From Sesamum alatum (lineage: Eukaryota > Streptophyta > Magnoliopsida > Lamiales > Pedaliaceae): DNA of 64,000 nt. The stretch spans positions 48,977,115 to 49,041,114 of the forward strand of contig JACGWO010000002.1 in assembly GCA_034509735.1 (NCBI GenBank), given 5' to 3'. The translations under genes and the position numbers were made by a program. The notes under the pieces are model-generated. The model had not been told where the DNA came from and ran no database searches. It saw only the letters and a list, made by a program, of their open reading frames with translations. Numbering within the stretch: position 1 is the stretch's first letter; every line of letters starts with the position of its first letter. This document shows positions 37,172-48,771 of this stretch, piece by piece.

Positions 37172-37262
37172 AGAAGTCGAACTTTGAGAGTTCGACTTCA
37201 AGTCGAACTCTCGGAGTTCGACTTTATACGATTGAAGTCGAACTCCGAGAGTTCGACTTTTA
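37172..37262. repeat. Palindrome array in the right TIR of MULE1
   Basis: Three 23-25-bp palindromes (AAGTCGAACTnnnAGTTCGACTT type) at 37173-37198, 37199-37224 and 37234-37258, the mirror of the left array. An (AAT)n run at 37141-37160 lies just inside. Confidence 0.9.
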
Positions 37263-37340
37263 CCAATTATGTTATATATATTATAATATTTTTATTTTTG
37301 TTATTTTTTATTTTCTTAATATTAAATAAAGAAATAAACC

Positions 37341-37351
37341 CAATTACCAAG
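37341..37351. other. Target-site duplication of MULE1, right copy
   Basis: CAATTACCAAG, identical to 31474-31484. Confidence 0.9.
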
Positions 37352-37575
37352 AAGTGCATCTCATTTATCGCATAGGTTCTGAGGTTGTTCCGAATTGCAG
37401 CTATTGCCATTATCTCAAATCCTTGAAGCCCTGCACCAATTTCAACCACACACAGAGTGATGATGGTGCGTATAGCCGCCACCTCGTTTGACGTTCCAAG
37501 AGGAGCCTCTGTTATTACATATTTAAGTGTAGCTAAATCCTCCTTCTCTATGTTGGATATGAGAACTCATAAGGC
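37352..37575 (-). pseudogene. Possible host open frame interrupted by MULE1 (part 2)
   Basis: Minus-strand frame containing AAIRTIITLCVVEIGAG and FEIMAIAAIRNNLR, running into the MULE1 insertion point and continuing at 31473 if one duplication copy is removed. Family not recognised; no start or splice sites are supported, and an in-frame TGA lies just upstream. Confidence 0.3.
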
Positions 37576-38205
37576 AGCCAAGAGACGGTCCTCTACCAAC
37601 TTTGATCCTCCAATCCTTACCTTTCATGGACAAGAAAGAAATTACTTGAAAAACAAATCCCCCCGCAACAATGGAAATTGTAATGTGCAAATTAGGACAA
37701 GAAATTTGGGGTTTTCTATTTATCATTTAGTTGGGAGAGGATGAAGTGAAAATTACTAAAATATCCTTTAAGAAAATAGGGGGTGAGTGCGTGCATCCAC
37801 ACAAGGGAATATTCCAACAATATTTGTCGGAAATATAAAAAAGTGGTTAAGTGCTCTGAAATACAAAGGTTAGAGGGTGATTTGTAAAAAAAAAAGGGTT
37901 GGGAGGTAAAGTGCAAAACGATCCAAAGGTTGAGAGGTGTCCGATTTTAACCCTTTAAAATAAGTGGATTTAATCTTACAATTTTGTCCATTTTGTTGGA
38001 GAAGGATTGGGAGGTTTGGTAGGAGGTCGACGTCGAGGGGGATTAGCCTTAGCTGGCCTCTACTTAGTACTGGAGACAAAGTGTAGAATGAATTAGTTAT
38101 GTGAGTGTTTGCTGTTCTGCTGTTTAAATTTTTTATATATTTAAAAGAACCTTAGAATTATTGTTCAGAGATATTTAATAAATTATCATCATGTTGAAAA
38201 TATAA
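37576..38205. other. Intergenic sequence, no gene seen
   Basis: Moderately GC-rich to 38080, then AT-rich. Short frames only, with no motif recognised. Confidence 0.4.
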
Positions 38206-38214
38206 TTTGTTTTA

Positions 38215-38642
38215 GGGTAAATTACATCTACTTTCTCTAAAGTTTGACATAATTATAAATACCCCCTCGTTGTTTGAGAAATTACAAATACCCCCCTTAG
38301 GTTTGTAACCATCTAACAAATAACTCATTTTTCATCTATTTTTATGGGTAAACTGACCAAAATACTCTTATGCACTAAATTATTTTTTATTTAATTCTTA
38401 TAATTTTTTGGACTAAAATGCGTAGGGAGAGGTTTTTTAAATTTTTTACACAAATGAGGAATAATGCAATTTGACTCGGATGATTTTTCTACAATTTTAA
38501 TAAAAAATTTAAGAGCAAAATGGTCAATTTCAGGCCTTTGGTTAAAAATTACAAACCTAAGGGGGGTATTTGTAATTTTTCAAATAATAAGAGAGTATTT
38601 GTAATTATGCCAAACCTCAGGGAAGATAGATGTAATTCACCC
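38215..38642. repeat. MITE family 'GGGTAAATTACA', copy C (best-preserved)
   Basis: 428 bp, GGGTAAATTACA at the left and TGTAATTCACCC at the right, flanked by a perfect 9-bp duplication TTTGTTTTA (38206-38214 and 38643-38651). Subterminal 'ttgacataattataaatacccc' is mirrored by 'gtatttgtaattatgccaaacctca'. The 9-bp duplication and ends indicate a Mutator-derived MITE; this copy defines the family. Confidence 0.88.
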
Positions 38643-38651
38643 TTTGTTTTA

Positions 38652-38771
38652 TGAATATATGTGTTAAATGTAAGTGAACTGTTTTTAAATAAATTATATA
38701 TATTTATTAATATTATTGAGATAGGTTTGGACGAGTCTGGGGCAAGACTTGAGGCATTGGATTGGACTGGT

Positions 38772-38802
<31 letters not shown>

Positions 38803-40379
38803 TGCCACATTTTGAAGAGATTGATATACCATGCAAATCAATTTGCTAAGAAAATATAAATTAAAACAACTTATAATTCATGATACTTTTATAAAGAAGA
38901 AAAAATAGAGATAATTTTTATTATTATAAATGTAAAACCTTAAAAAGTAAAATAAGTAAGAATCATGAATTATAATATTGTTTCCACCCCATGTTTTGAG
39001 TTAATAAATATAAGAAACTTTTGGAAAACGTTTTGAAAATGCTATAAAAAAATCGTTTCATTAAAGAAACACTGCACAATAGTCATAAAAAAAATTAAAA
39101 ATGTTACCTTTCACTTTTTGATTCAAGCATTTCTAGTTTAATTTTGCATCATTTATGACAACCAAAATAATTTATTTTTATGTAGTATAATTATATATTT
39201 GGAGTTATTATTTAATGTAATTGCAATCAAAATTTAATATTTATTTTTTACTTTGAGTTACAAAATATCTTTAGTACTTTGATATATATATATATATACA
39301 CACGTATTACATTATTAATTTAGCATAATATCAAATCAGTTTTCATTAAATGAAATAATTATAGGTAACACAAGAATTTATTAATTTGTAGCTAAAAGTC
39401 TAAGATAAATATTTTGCTAAGAAATCAGGAAAAATAAAAAGTTTCCTAAGAAAATAAGAAAAATGGAGTGTTTTCGAAGGAAAATAGATAATTTCAAAAC
39501 TACCATCTATTTTTGTTTTCATAAAATCAAAAATGAAAACTTTTCCACAATTTCGATGGAATTGTACGAAAACTTTAAACCATGGTGAGAATTATCTTCA
39601 AAAAAAAAAAAAAAAACAACTTTCAATTAATGAAAAGTACCATATCTTGATTAAATATAGACTAACTTTTTATGTATTGTTATTTTGTATAATTATGGAA
39701 AACAAACCTAATGCCCAAATCCTTCAAACTAGTGAAATTAAGGAAACTTTCTAAGTAATAACTTCTACTTGAAAGATTCTTTAAAGAAAAGGAAAGATTC
39801 TTTCCTTAGCCTTATTATTCTTAGTGTGGAGTGACAATGTCACATCATCTACTTAGAGGAGCACTTAGTTTTAGTGATCATTCTTGTAAAAGAGCAACAT
39901 ACCCTTTCCATAACTTCAAAGTATCCATAATTTAATTAAGTTTCATCTATACTATTATTTAATTTTTTCTATAACAATAATTTGGACTCTTCAAAAAATT
40001 AAGTGGATATGGCACATCCCTATCAAGTTATCCAAAAGGTCAAAGAAGGAATTTAAGAAAAAATAAAATATGTTTCGAACCCAAGTTGAGGTTTGAAGTT
40101 AGTATGAGTTCGAGTCCAATGAAAAGGTGGCCGAACTGAATTATAGAGTAATGAATACGTATAATGCAAGCGCAAGAGGATTGTGAGAGTATTTATTAAT
40201 AGTTTTATATTTCAAAAAATGTACGAGACCACGTGACATGACTTGAACCTTCCAATGGCCATGACGTATGTCTAATATTTTCGATCACTGATCATGCGTG
40301 TGCACTGTGCAGACCTTCAATTTGTATCGACACTTTCATGCTTTTTAGGTATAAATCCGTTTTTTAGGGATAAATTTAT
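38652..40379. other. AT-rich intergenic sequence with (AAT)n
   Basis: A (TAA)n run at about 38772-38800 and a (TA)n run at 39282-39298; otherwise unassigned AT-rich sequence without a supportable gene. Confidence 0.4.
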
Positions 40380-40829
40380 GGGTAAATTCCAACCACCTCC
40401 CATGAGGTTTGGCATAATTACAAATACCTCCTCGTTGTTTGAAAAATTACAAATACGCCTTGAGGTTTGTAAAATTTTAACCACTTGCCTGAAAATGACC
40501 ATTTTGCCCTTTAAATTTTTATTAAATTTGTAGAAAAATCAGCCGAGGGCATTGTAGTCCAAAGAAATTTTAAATTGCATTATTGCTCTCTGTATAAAAA
40601 ACTTAACAAACCTCTCCCCGCGCATTGTAGTCTAAAGAAATTTTAAAAATTAAATAAAAAAATAATTCAGTGCACAAGGGCATTTTGGTCAGTTCACCCA
40701 TAGAAATGGATGGAAATGAGTTATTTGTTAAACGGTTACAAATTTCATGACGGTATTTGTAATTTTTCAAACAACGAGATATTATTTATAATTATACTAA
40801 ATCTTAAGAGATGTAGCTGTAATTTACAC
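40380..40829. repeat. MITE family 'GGGTAAATTACA', copy D
   Basis: Begins GGGTAAATTCCAACCACCTC and ends GTAGCTGTAATTTACAC. Carries the family's central 'ggcattttggtcagttcaccc' phrase (40679-40699). Target duplication not clear. Confidence 0.8.
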
Positions 40830-41720
40830 TATTTTTAAATAATTTGTATTAGGTATGATAAACGAATTCATTTAATTGACACGATACATCACCATCTCTA
40901 AACTTATCTATGTATATATAAAAAGAAGTTGGCATATTTGGTAGATTTTGGTGATAAATTATGATAGTGGGGAATTAGGCTTTTAATTATAGTGAGAATG
41001 AATGTTATGACCTATGCATCTAAAATATTCCACCAACCATTAGTGATTAATTTTATGCAACATGATTGACGTGCGATGGCTTCTTTTATCCACGAAACAG
41101 CTGTGCAATAGCTTTCGTGTCATTATTTGATTATCCGGAGCCCCGTTTTCCCTCATGGGTTTTAGCCCGCCCGAATTTATTCATACTACTAATGATTCGG
41201 ATGATCCGGGAATAAGCTTGATTGTCTAGCCCGGGTCATACTTGCCAGAATTGGCGCGATATACTATTAGGAGTCGTTTACTTTTATGTACGATATAAAT
41301 AATAATTGATAAGAATAGAATAAATATTGAATAAAACGATTATGCTATTTTTTGTAAAATTGTTGTTTAATAAAATAAAGCACGAGCAGAGATGACAAGA
41401 TTAAAGGATGGAGGGTCATTACTGTAATTAGCATTTAAAATAATCGGACCAAATACACATTTTACACAAGTGTTGAGTTTTGGAATTTTGTCTGTGGAGG
41501 TAGGATAAGTTATCAGGTTGAAAATATTATTAATAATGAGTCATTACTTTTACGATAAGCTTGCAATTTCGATGGGGTCCAATCAATATCTATTTCAATT
41601 CAGCAAAGGAAACGTATTTTTATTGTGTTATAATTACACGTGATTGACGTACAATTTAAAAAAGTAATCAAATGTATTACTATTTAGTGTGTCCAAACTT
41701 AGTTTGGGTATTTCGTTCCT
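40830..41720. other. Intergenic sequence, no gene seen
   Basis: AT-rich with a GC-richer patch at 41130-41250 that has no recognisable coding motif. Confidence 0.4.
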
Positions 41721-42150
41721 TAAAGTAAATTAAAAATGAGCTTCTCGGAGGTTTAGTATACTTAGTAATAACCCCTCATTGTTTGAAAAATTATCAATAT
41801 TTCTCGATATTTGATTGAATTATGTAATTCTTGAATGGAGCCTGAAATTATCAACTTTGCCCTTATTGCAATTTTTTTTTAAAAATAAAAATGTAAAAAA
41901 GAAATGGACGAAATGGATGGAAAAGTTTTTAAACAAATAGTCCACTTACTCCATAAAAAATTTAAAAAAAAATTTATTGTTCATAGTCCAAAGGACATTT
42001 TGATCAATTTACTATAAAAAATAGATGAAAACCTAACGGCAACTACTGAATTGAGCTAATTGTTGGACGCTCGTTAAAATCAGAGAGTATTAGTAAATTT
42101 TCAAACAATGAGAAAATATTAGTAATTTTGCCAAATTTCAAGAGACTTTT
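41721..42150. repeat. MITE family 'GGGTAAATTACA', copy E (diverged)
   Basis: Family phrases 'aataacccctcattgtttgaaaaatta' near the left and 'ttttcaaacaatgag ... tttgccaaatttcaagaga' near the right are kept in order, but the ends are worn. It abuts copy F. Confidence 0.6.
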
Positions 42151-42155
42151 TTAAA

Positions 42156-42543
42156 GGGTAAATTACAGCCACCTAAGTTGAGGTTTGATATAATTACAAT
42201 ACCGCCTCGTTGTTTGAAAAATTACAAACATCTCCTAAGGTTTGTAATTTTTAACCAAATGCTTGAAATTAATCATTTTGCCCTTGATTTTTTTTTCTAT
42301 TAAAATTGTAGAAAAATCAACTGATGCATTATTGCTCTTCTGTGTAAAAAATTTAAGAAATCTCTCCATGTGCATTGTAGTCCATAAAATTTTAAGAATT
42401 AAATAAAAAATAATTTAATGCATAATGGCATTCTAGTCAGTTCACCCATAAAAATGGATGAAAATGAATTATTTGTCAGATGATTACAAAATTCAGAGAG
42501 TATTTGTAATTTTTCAAACAACGAGATGATATTTGTAATTAAA
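42156..42543. repeat. MITE family 'GGGTAAATTACA', copy F (right end missing)
   Basis: Starts GGGTAAATTACAGCCACC and follows the family to 'acgagatgatatttgtaatt' at 42540, where it stops without the right inverted repeat. Confidence 0.75.
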
Positions 42544-43409
42544 TGTGCGCATGCAAGAGAAGGGAAAAAGTCGCTGAAAAATTCCCCAACATTTAATGAC
42601 CCATATTTTATATAGATAGATGCAAATATATTAACTAAAGTCGTTATCATCTCAAGACTAACAATAGCGACATTAAGTCAATAGTGAACAATAACAGCTA
42701 CTGGCAACTCATATAATAATCGAGAAGACAACGACTTCTGTGCGAAACAAAAAATAATTTTGCGCGTCTTATTAGTACTATAACTATAAGCGTTCTTTCA
42801 TTTTAATCACAAACTCATGTTTTGAGGCTGTCTAATGATAACGAAAGATTGACAACTTTAGGCCGAACTTTACATCTAGTCACTGTAGATGAAGGAAGAA
42901 AGATGTAACGTGAGAATGATAAGGTAAAATTGTATTTTTCGTCCCCAAATTATGACGTGTGGATGCTTTTTGTTCGTATTTATTAGTTATTTAGGTCATT
43001 CATCTTCCTTAATTTTAATTTTAGGATGTTGATTTTACAATGTTGAATTTCATATCGGAAACTAATATGAGATGAGTTATAGATTTTTCTTATTGAATTT
43101 TAATTATTTGGAATAATTCATTGGTAGATGAAAAATATTAATTGGTGGCTGAATATTAAGTGATATTATGAAGTACGAACAGACGTCTTCGTACGAATTA
43201 TTGTTTAAATTCATGTTTTCTTTTGAAAAGATGTATCGTTGAGGTAAGAAATTCTAAAACTTATATATTGCCCGGTCATTGATTAGATAATTCATCATGT
43301 CAAAGTATTTACTGTTAATTCATATTGAATATAAATGAATGATTATATTGGTATAAAAGCATAAATGATTTGTCATTTTAGCGAGATATCTTTTTAAAAT
43401 ATAAAGAAA
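42544..43409. other. AT-rich intergenic sequence
   Basis: No gene or complete element recognised. Confidence 0.4.
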
Positions 43410-43785
43410 GGGTAAATTACAGTCACCTCCCCAATAAGGTTTGACATAATTATCAATACCCCATTGTTGTTTGAAAAATTATAAATACTCCCTTAAAATT
43501 TGTAATTTTTAACCAAAGGCTTAAAATTAATCATTTTGCCCTTGAGTTTTTTATTAGAATTATATAAAAAAATCAATTGAAGCAAATTGCATTACTGCTC
43601 CCCTGTGTAAAAAACTTAGAAACCTCTATTTGCGCATTGTAATGCAAATTTTTTTTAAGAATTAAACAAAAAATAATTCAGTGCCTAAAGGTTTTGGTCA
43701 GTTCATCCATAAAAATGAATGAAAATGAGTTATTTGTTAGACGGTTACAAACTCAGGGGTATTTATAATTTTTCAAATATTATGG
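43410..43785. repeat. MITE family 'GGGTAAATTACA', copy G (right end missing)
   Basis: Starts GGGTAAATTACAGTCACCTC and contains the family centre ('tttggtcagttcatcc'), but breaks off after 'tatttataatttttcaaa'. Confidence 0.75.
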
Positions 43786-44565
43786 CACGTATATAATTAA
43801 TTATCATTATTAAAACAAGATTCTTAACATTATTTAGTATATTATAAAAAATCATATGACAAAAATAAGTACTATTATAAATTAATATTTTTTCAATAAT
43901 ATTCTTTTTTCTAAATGTGGCTAAAGGTTGGGCCATATTGGGTTGACCGGTTCTCGAATTCAACAAAATTTGGCAGCCCACAAGAATAAACTTTTATGGG
44001 CCGGGCGGGCCATCAAACAAATTCGACCCATCCACATAATAATTTATTTAGAATTAAAATTTGTATATTTTAGAAATAATTGAGTGAAAATTTTATTAAA
44101 AAGAAATTTGAGTGGACAAAATGGTTAATTCTTTTTGTTAAGTTTTAAATGTTGAATATTGCATGTTATTTTAATTCTTGAATGCAATTTAAGATCTATA
44201 TTGACACTTAATATCATACTTTTTTTTTTCCAACCCATAAATTCTTTTAATTTTTCAAAAACGGTAACAAGTTGAGTTCTAAATCATCGAGTCTGCTTGA
44301 GTAAATTTAGTAGGATCCATAGAGATGAAACATTTGCAACGAAAAATTCTTATCCAGATCATGATCGATCATTTTTTTTTGTATTATATAATTGATTTAA
44401 ATTTGAACAAACCCAACCTGAATTACAATTTTTTATTTTCAACTTAATGAAAATAAACTCTTCACGAGTATTTTTGAATTGATTAAAAGCGTGTCATGTT
44501 GAACCCAAAGCTACCATATCGAGTGTGAACACTACCCCCTTCACAAAGTTTTGATTAAAAAAAAT
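43786..44565. other. Intergenic sequence, no gene seen
   Basis: AT-rich. A GC-rich patch 43920-44010 (gggccgggcgggcc) is possibly a remnant of another element. Confidence 0.35.
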
Positions 44566-45000
44566 GATAAATTATAACGAGTTATCTTAAAATTTGGTAT
44601 AATTACAAATACCTTTTGTTTATTTGTCAATCCACCAATAACCTCTTGATTTTAACGGTTGTCTAACAACTAGCCCAATCTATTAATTTTCATTAGATTC
44701 TCATTTATTTTTTATGGTGAATTGATCAAAATGCCTTGTGGATTATGAATTATATTATTTATTTTTAACTTTTTTTTCTAAAGTTTTTACTCGACTAAGT
44801 GGACAATCTTTTTGCAATTTTTTTTAACTCTTTCCATCAATCTTGTCCCGTTTTTTAATACTTTTTTTTATTTTTTTTAAAAGAAAAAATACAATAAGGG
44901 CAAAATCGACAATTTCAGACCTTCATTCAAAGATTACATCATTTCATCAAATATTAGGGATATTCATAATTATGTCAAATTTAAAAAAAACCCAACCCTT
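44566..45000. repeat. MITE family 'GGGTAAATTACA', copy H (diverged)
   Basis: Family order is visible: 'ggtataattacaaatacc' (left), 'tgatcaaaatgcc' (centre), 'gggcaaaatcgacaatttcag', and 'tattcataattatgtcaaatt' (right). Ends are worn. Confidence 0.6.
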
Positions 45001-45085
45001 CCAAAAAAAAAAAAAACTACAACACCATCACATTGAATGAACAAAAAAGACTAGAAACCTTAATTAGTACAAGGTAGTAAAACTC

Positions 45086-46189
45086 TTAATTGTACTGAAA
45101 CAATTTATAGTTGAACTGCAAATCTTGCCTCCATTGATGAATCCCATGGGCTTCCTTGAAACTCTGCGAAGGGCTCAAATTGATACTCAAATAAGCACAA
45201 GGAATGAGATGTCCCGCCTCACAATCCTTTCCTCTAACAATGCTCCCTATAGAGTGCTTTGTGGCAAGCCTTCCAATTCTCCCGGCACCCATCGACTCCA
45301 TCTTCTCCCTATGCTCGAAATAGCCAACGTACTCCGAACAAATCGGGTCCGATGGATTGAGAAACAAGTAAGGAACCCACGTGGACAAAACGTCGAACAC
45401 GTCCTCTCCCCTGTTGCTGTTGCCACCTCCGGTGGCAACAGCCAGGCCGGCGGTCAGGACACTGCTTGCAAACCGGAGCCCGTGTCTCAGCTTCTCATTT
45501 GTTATCTTCTCGATGGGGAGAGAGGCGAATGGAGGATTGAAGAGGTAGGTTTCAAGATTCATCTTTGTGTGCTTAACCATGTCACGTCCTATGAGCAATG
45601 CAATGGACGCCCCCAGGGAATGACCGGCCAGCCAGACGTTCTCAGGGCCGGCCCTGTAGGCTATCTCCCGGACCGACTCTAGACCTGTTAGATAACGGGT
45701 GCTGTTGTTGAGATTATTGAGCATGAAATGGAGATTGAGCTTGAAGTCCTGCTCCCGGTTGCCGGGCTTCTTGATGGTGCCCCGGAAGGCGATAACGTAC
45801 TGGGGAGGCCTCTGGCCTGGATAACTGTGGTATGGATACGGGACGTTGAACTCGTAAATGGCGCCAAAGTAAGAGAGATCGTGGTTGTCCACGAGTATTT
45901 GGTTTAATTTGAAATTGAAAAATTGCCACCACGGCATAGCCAACGCCTGAGGGCCGTGCCGGTTTTGCTGCCTGTCTCGTTCCATCGTGTAGACTCCCTG
46001 CACTAGGCTGGCGGCAACCGACCGTCTATGGTGTGAGTTGTTCCTGTGAATACATGACCATAATAGATGAGTTTTTGCCTGCAAGAAATTATCAAAGTTG
46101 AACCTTGGAATGTGATCTTCTTACCAATCAATAGATGTAAGAAATGTTGGACCTGTGAGGCTGAAAATCTCCTTCTCTGAGGCCATCAT
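45086..46189 (-). CDS. Alpha/beta-hydrolase (class 3-type) lipase, At4g10955-like
   Basis: Putative lipase/esterase. Two exons, 46125-46189 and 45086-46043, give 340 residues. Exon 1 (MMASEKEIFSLTGPTFLTSI) ends in TG, completed to a Trp codon by the first base of exon 2, which continues NNSHHRRSVAASLVQGVYTM; this matches the N-terminus of At4g10955-type proteins from memory. The nucleophile elbow AGHSLGAS places the catalytic Ser at residue 164. YVIAFRGTI supplies the oxyanion strand, and a His in the C-terminal part (candidate AGHLIPCA) should complete the triad. No signal peptide or membrane helix is evident. Databases label such proteins GDSL esterase/lipase, but the motif is GHSLG of class 3 lipases. 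Substrate unknown. A plus-strand frame of 185 codons opposite it is a shadow. Confidence 0.9.
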
Positions 46190-47009
46190 CCCTTGGTTTC
46201 TGTCTTGATTGTATGTAAATCACATTTCAGAGAATAAACACATAATGTTGGAGACCATGTATATATACAAAAAGAAAAATTATCTTCAAGAAAACACAAC
46301 TGTCCTAATTGTCTGATCGATGTACATGTAAGAATAATAGGCATTGACCAACAAACCCTAAACTCATTCGTCTCATCTCAACGTCGGCCATCGTCGCGCA
46401 AGTAAAACATCGTCGAATACATATATATATCACATCAAGAAATCTTGAGAACTCCAAGAAATTGGATTTTAGCCCACCATTAAAAACAAAGAATTTGCAG
46501 AGTTCATGCAAATTAAATGCTTCACGTTTATCAGAAATTAATTAATTTTGCAAGCCCACAAAATTAATTTAATTACCTCAAAGATCAAAAGCTATCTCCA
46601 GGGAGAGAATTCTTGATGCTGTAATAATTCTTCATCAATTGCTTCTCATTGCAAGTAAAAGATGTGTGTATATGTATATACATACATTTAGAGTTCAGCG
46701 AAGAATTAAAATGCAAGTTGATGATGGAAACATTAGTTTTATTCGCGTAGAGTGGAGCACACAAATTCAATGGACGTTGAAGTCTTAAATACGACAATAA
46801 AATATGTGAAACTTGCAATAAAATTATGATTTCCAACGTTAAATATTCCTGTCATTTGATGGGATATGGAAGAATGAATGCAAAGTCAACAGATAGGTAG
46901 AAACTTCCTAGAACATCAAATTAGAGTTGTTTAGAGCAAAATTCAATAGGACAATCAATTACTTTTTTGGAGACATGGAAATGGCTTTGCCTTTTCAAAA
47001 TCATATTAT
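46190..47009. other. Lipase 5' flank and intergenic sequence
   Basis: Likely promoter and leader of the lipase in the first few hundred bases; no other gene seen. Confidence 0.4.
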
Positions 47010-47017
47010 AAATTTGA

Positions 47018-47392
47018 GGGGCAAATTACTTTTTTGGTCCCGTAAAATTAAGGTATTATTTTTTTTGTACCACAACTTAGGTAGGTGGCTGAATTAGTCC
47101 CATAAAATACATTTTTCAGTTTTTTTTGTCCCAACACATGATATTTTGGAACCAATAAAACTGAAAAAAAGTGTTTTATGGGACTAAAACAGTCACCTAT
47201 ATTTGGGACACAAAAAAACTGAAAAATGTGTTTTATGGACTAAAACAAACACCTACCTAAGTTGCACATGATTTTTTGGGACAAAAAAAACTGAAAAACG
47301 TGTTTTATGGGACTAAAACAGCCACCTACCTAAGTTGTGGTACCAAAAAAAATAATGCCCTAATCTTACGGGACCAAAAAAGCATTTTACCC
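47018..47392. mobile_element. Mutator-like MITE with internal tandem repeats
   Basis: 375 bp. Ends share an inverted repeat (GCAAATTACTTTTTTGGTCC left; GGACCAAAAAAGCATTTTAC right), flanked by the 8-bp direct repeat TAAATTTG (47010-47017 and 47393-47400). Inside, a unit of about 60-70 bp ('aaaactgaaaaa-gtgttttatgggactaaaacagccacctacctaagttg') is repeated three times. Confidence 0.8.
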
Positions 47393-47879
47393 TAAATTTG
47401 GGGTTTCTATGAATTTGGCCTCGTTCATGTTTTCAATTTGAAACAGTAATTAAAGTGTAACCAACATATTTGTTTATATGTATTATCATAAAATATATTG
47501 ATTTGATACCATAATTTAATATGAAACACAATCTCATGAATTAATCCAAGTATATTCTCATTTCACACAAAAACATATACAAAATTAAAAATACATATAT
47601 TTTTTATTGAAAATAAAAAACTAAAAATGAACACTCAAGCAAATAGACCTCTATAAGTTATCAGTTTTATATTTGATTCGATTCATAATTTAAATTCTAC
47701 ATCAGTAATACACAATCAAAAGTTGTTAGGATTGGTCTGCAATGATGGGCATTCGACGCTTAAGGGTAGTATAGGAATGCAGTAAAAATTTCTTGTATTT
47801 AGTATATGTGTATTGAGCTATTTATACGACTATTTTCTACTTGAATTAGTCATATTAAGTGGGCGTTTGTCTGAACTCT

Positions 47880-48482
47880 ATAATGCACGGACACTTCAAA
47901 AAATTACTCAATACATATCGAACATGTGTTGAACAGGTACAGTTCAGACACGTATCGGGCACGGAAAAGGTGTGTTCATAAATATGAAATAGAAAAAAAA
48001 ATATAACATTTTGGAGGTGTGTTCGATACGTTTTGAACACATTTAGTGTTTTTCTTTTTATAATTCTTAAAAATTTTGAACTATCTTTAAAAAAAAAGAG
48101 TTTTGGACTAAATAATAAAAAAATTAATTCACTTATCTCAAAGTAAAAGTTTTTGGATGAAATTATTAAAAGATCGAGAGATGATCATGATAATTTAACT
48201 GATTTGGATGATTTGAATTTTTTTCATTGTGTACTTTTTAAAATAAACTAATTATCTATATTTTTTGAAGTCATGTATTTTTGTTAAAATTCTAGATATA
48301 AGACATGCTTATTTTATGCTTGATATTTTTCATATTGCCTTTTAATTTTATGAGAAATTTAGAATATATATAAAAAATTATATTATATATACTCGTGTCA
48401 GTGCCGTATCATGTCCTAATTTTTTAAAAATTTTCCTATCACTGTATCCATCTCGTATCATGTTCGTGTTCATGCATCATAA
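47880..48482. repeat. Possible worn DNA-transposon copy
   Basis: Imperfect inverted ends TATAATGCACGGACAC (left) and GTGTTCATGCATCATA (right) about 600 bp apart, with further mirrored phrases (cgtatcgggcacgg / gtgccgtatcatg). No coding frame and no clear duplication. Confidence 0.35.
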
Positions 48483-48656
48483 CCTACACTTATTTAAAAT
48501 ATCTTATATAACATTTTATTCTAAAAATGGCACTTGAAGGAGTTTGTTAGTATCTTTAAAATAAATTAGTTAGTGCCAAGAAACATGAAATTGTGTACTA
48601 CTATAATTTTGAGAAACCTCAGGGTCCTTTCTGCAATTTCTCTAAAAGCTAAGGTC

Positions 48657-48669
48657 TTCTAGAATATTC
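48657..48669 (+). promoter_or_regulatory. Perfect heat-shock element upstream of the NudC/BOBBER gene
   Basis: TTCTAGAATATTC is three alternating 5-bp HSE units (TTCnnGAAnnTTC), 103 bp before the start codon at 48772. Further half-sites (ttc, gaa) follow to 48705. HSF binding is inferred from the motif and from the known role of BOBBER1 in thermotolerance. Confidence 0.65.
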
Positions 48670-48771
48670 TTAACTCTTCTAAGTCTCACTTAAACTTTCC
48701 GAAACTCCCAAAACTGAAGTTGATTAAAACCCTTACCTTCGGGATTCAGTTCAATTTCTGATCAATCTCTA

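Larger units (their letters stand above)
31485..37340. mobile_element. MULE1: 5.86-kb Mutator-like element with MuDR transposase and PMD gene
   Basis: Complete DNA transposon. Long terminal inverted repeats (about 200 bp) begin with an AT-rich block (TTTATTTATTTAATATTAAG left; reverse complement right) and contain three 23-30-bp palindromes each (31565-31678 and 37172-37262). The flanking 11-bp duplication is perfect. Inside, a MuDR-type transposase (minus) and a plant-mobile-domain gene (plus) are transcribed divergently from about 34500-34740. Both are damaged, so the copy is probably not autonomous. The intact duplication and recognisable ends suggest an insertion that is not very old. Confidence 0.93.

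Noticed and set aside
45125..45682. 185-codon plus-strand open frame
   Set aside because: Lies antisense to the coding exon of the lipase; its length follows from the codon usage of the real gene and it has no motif.
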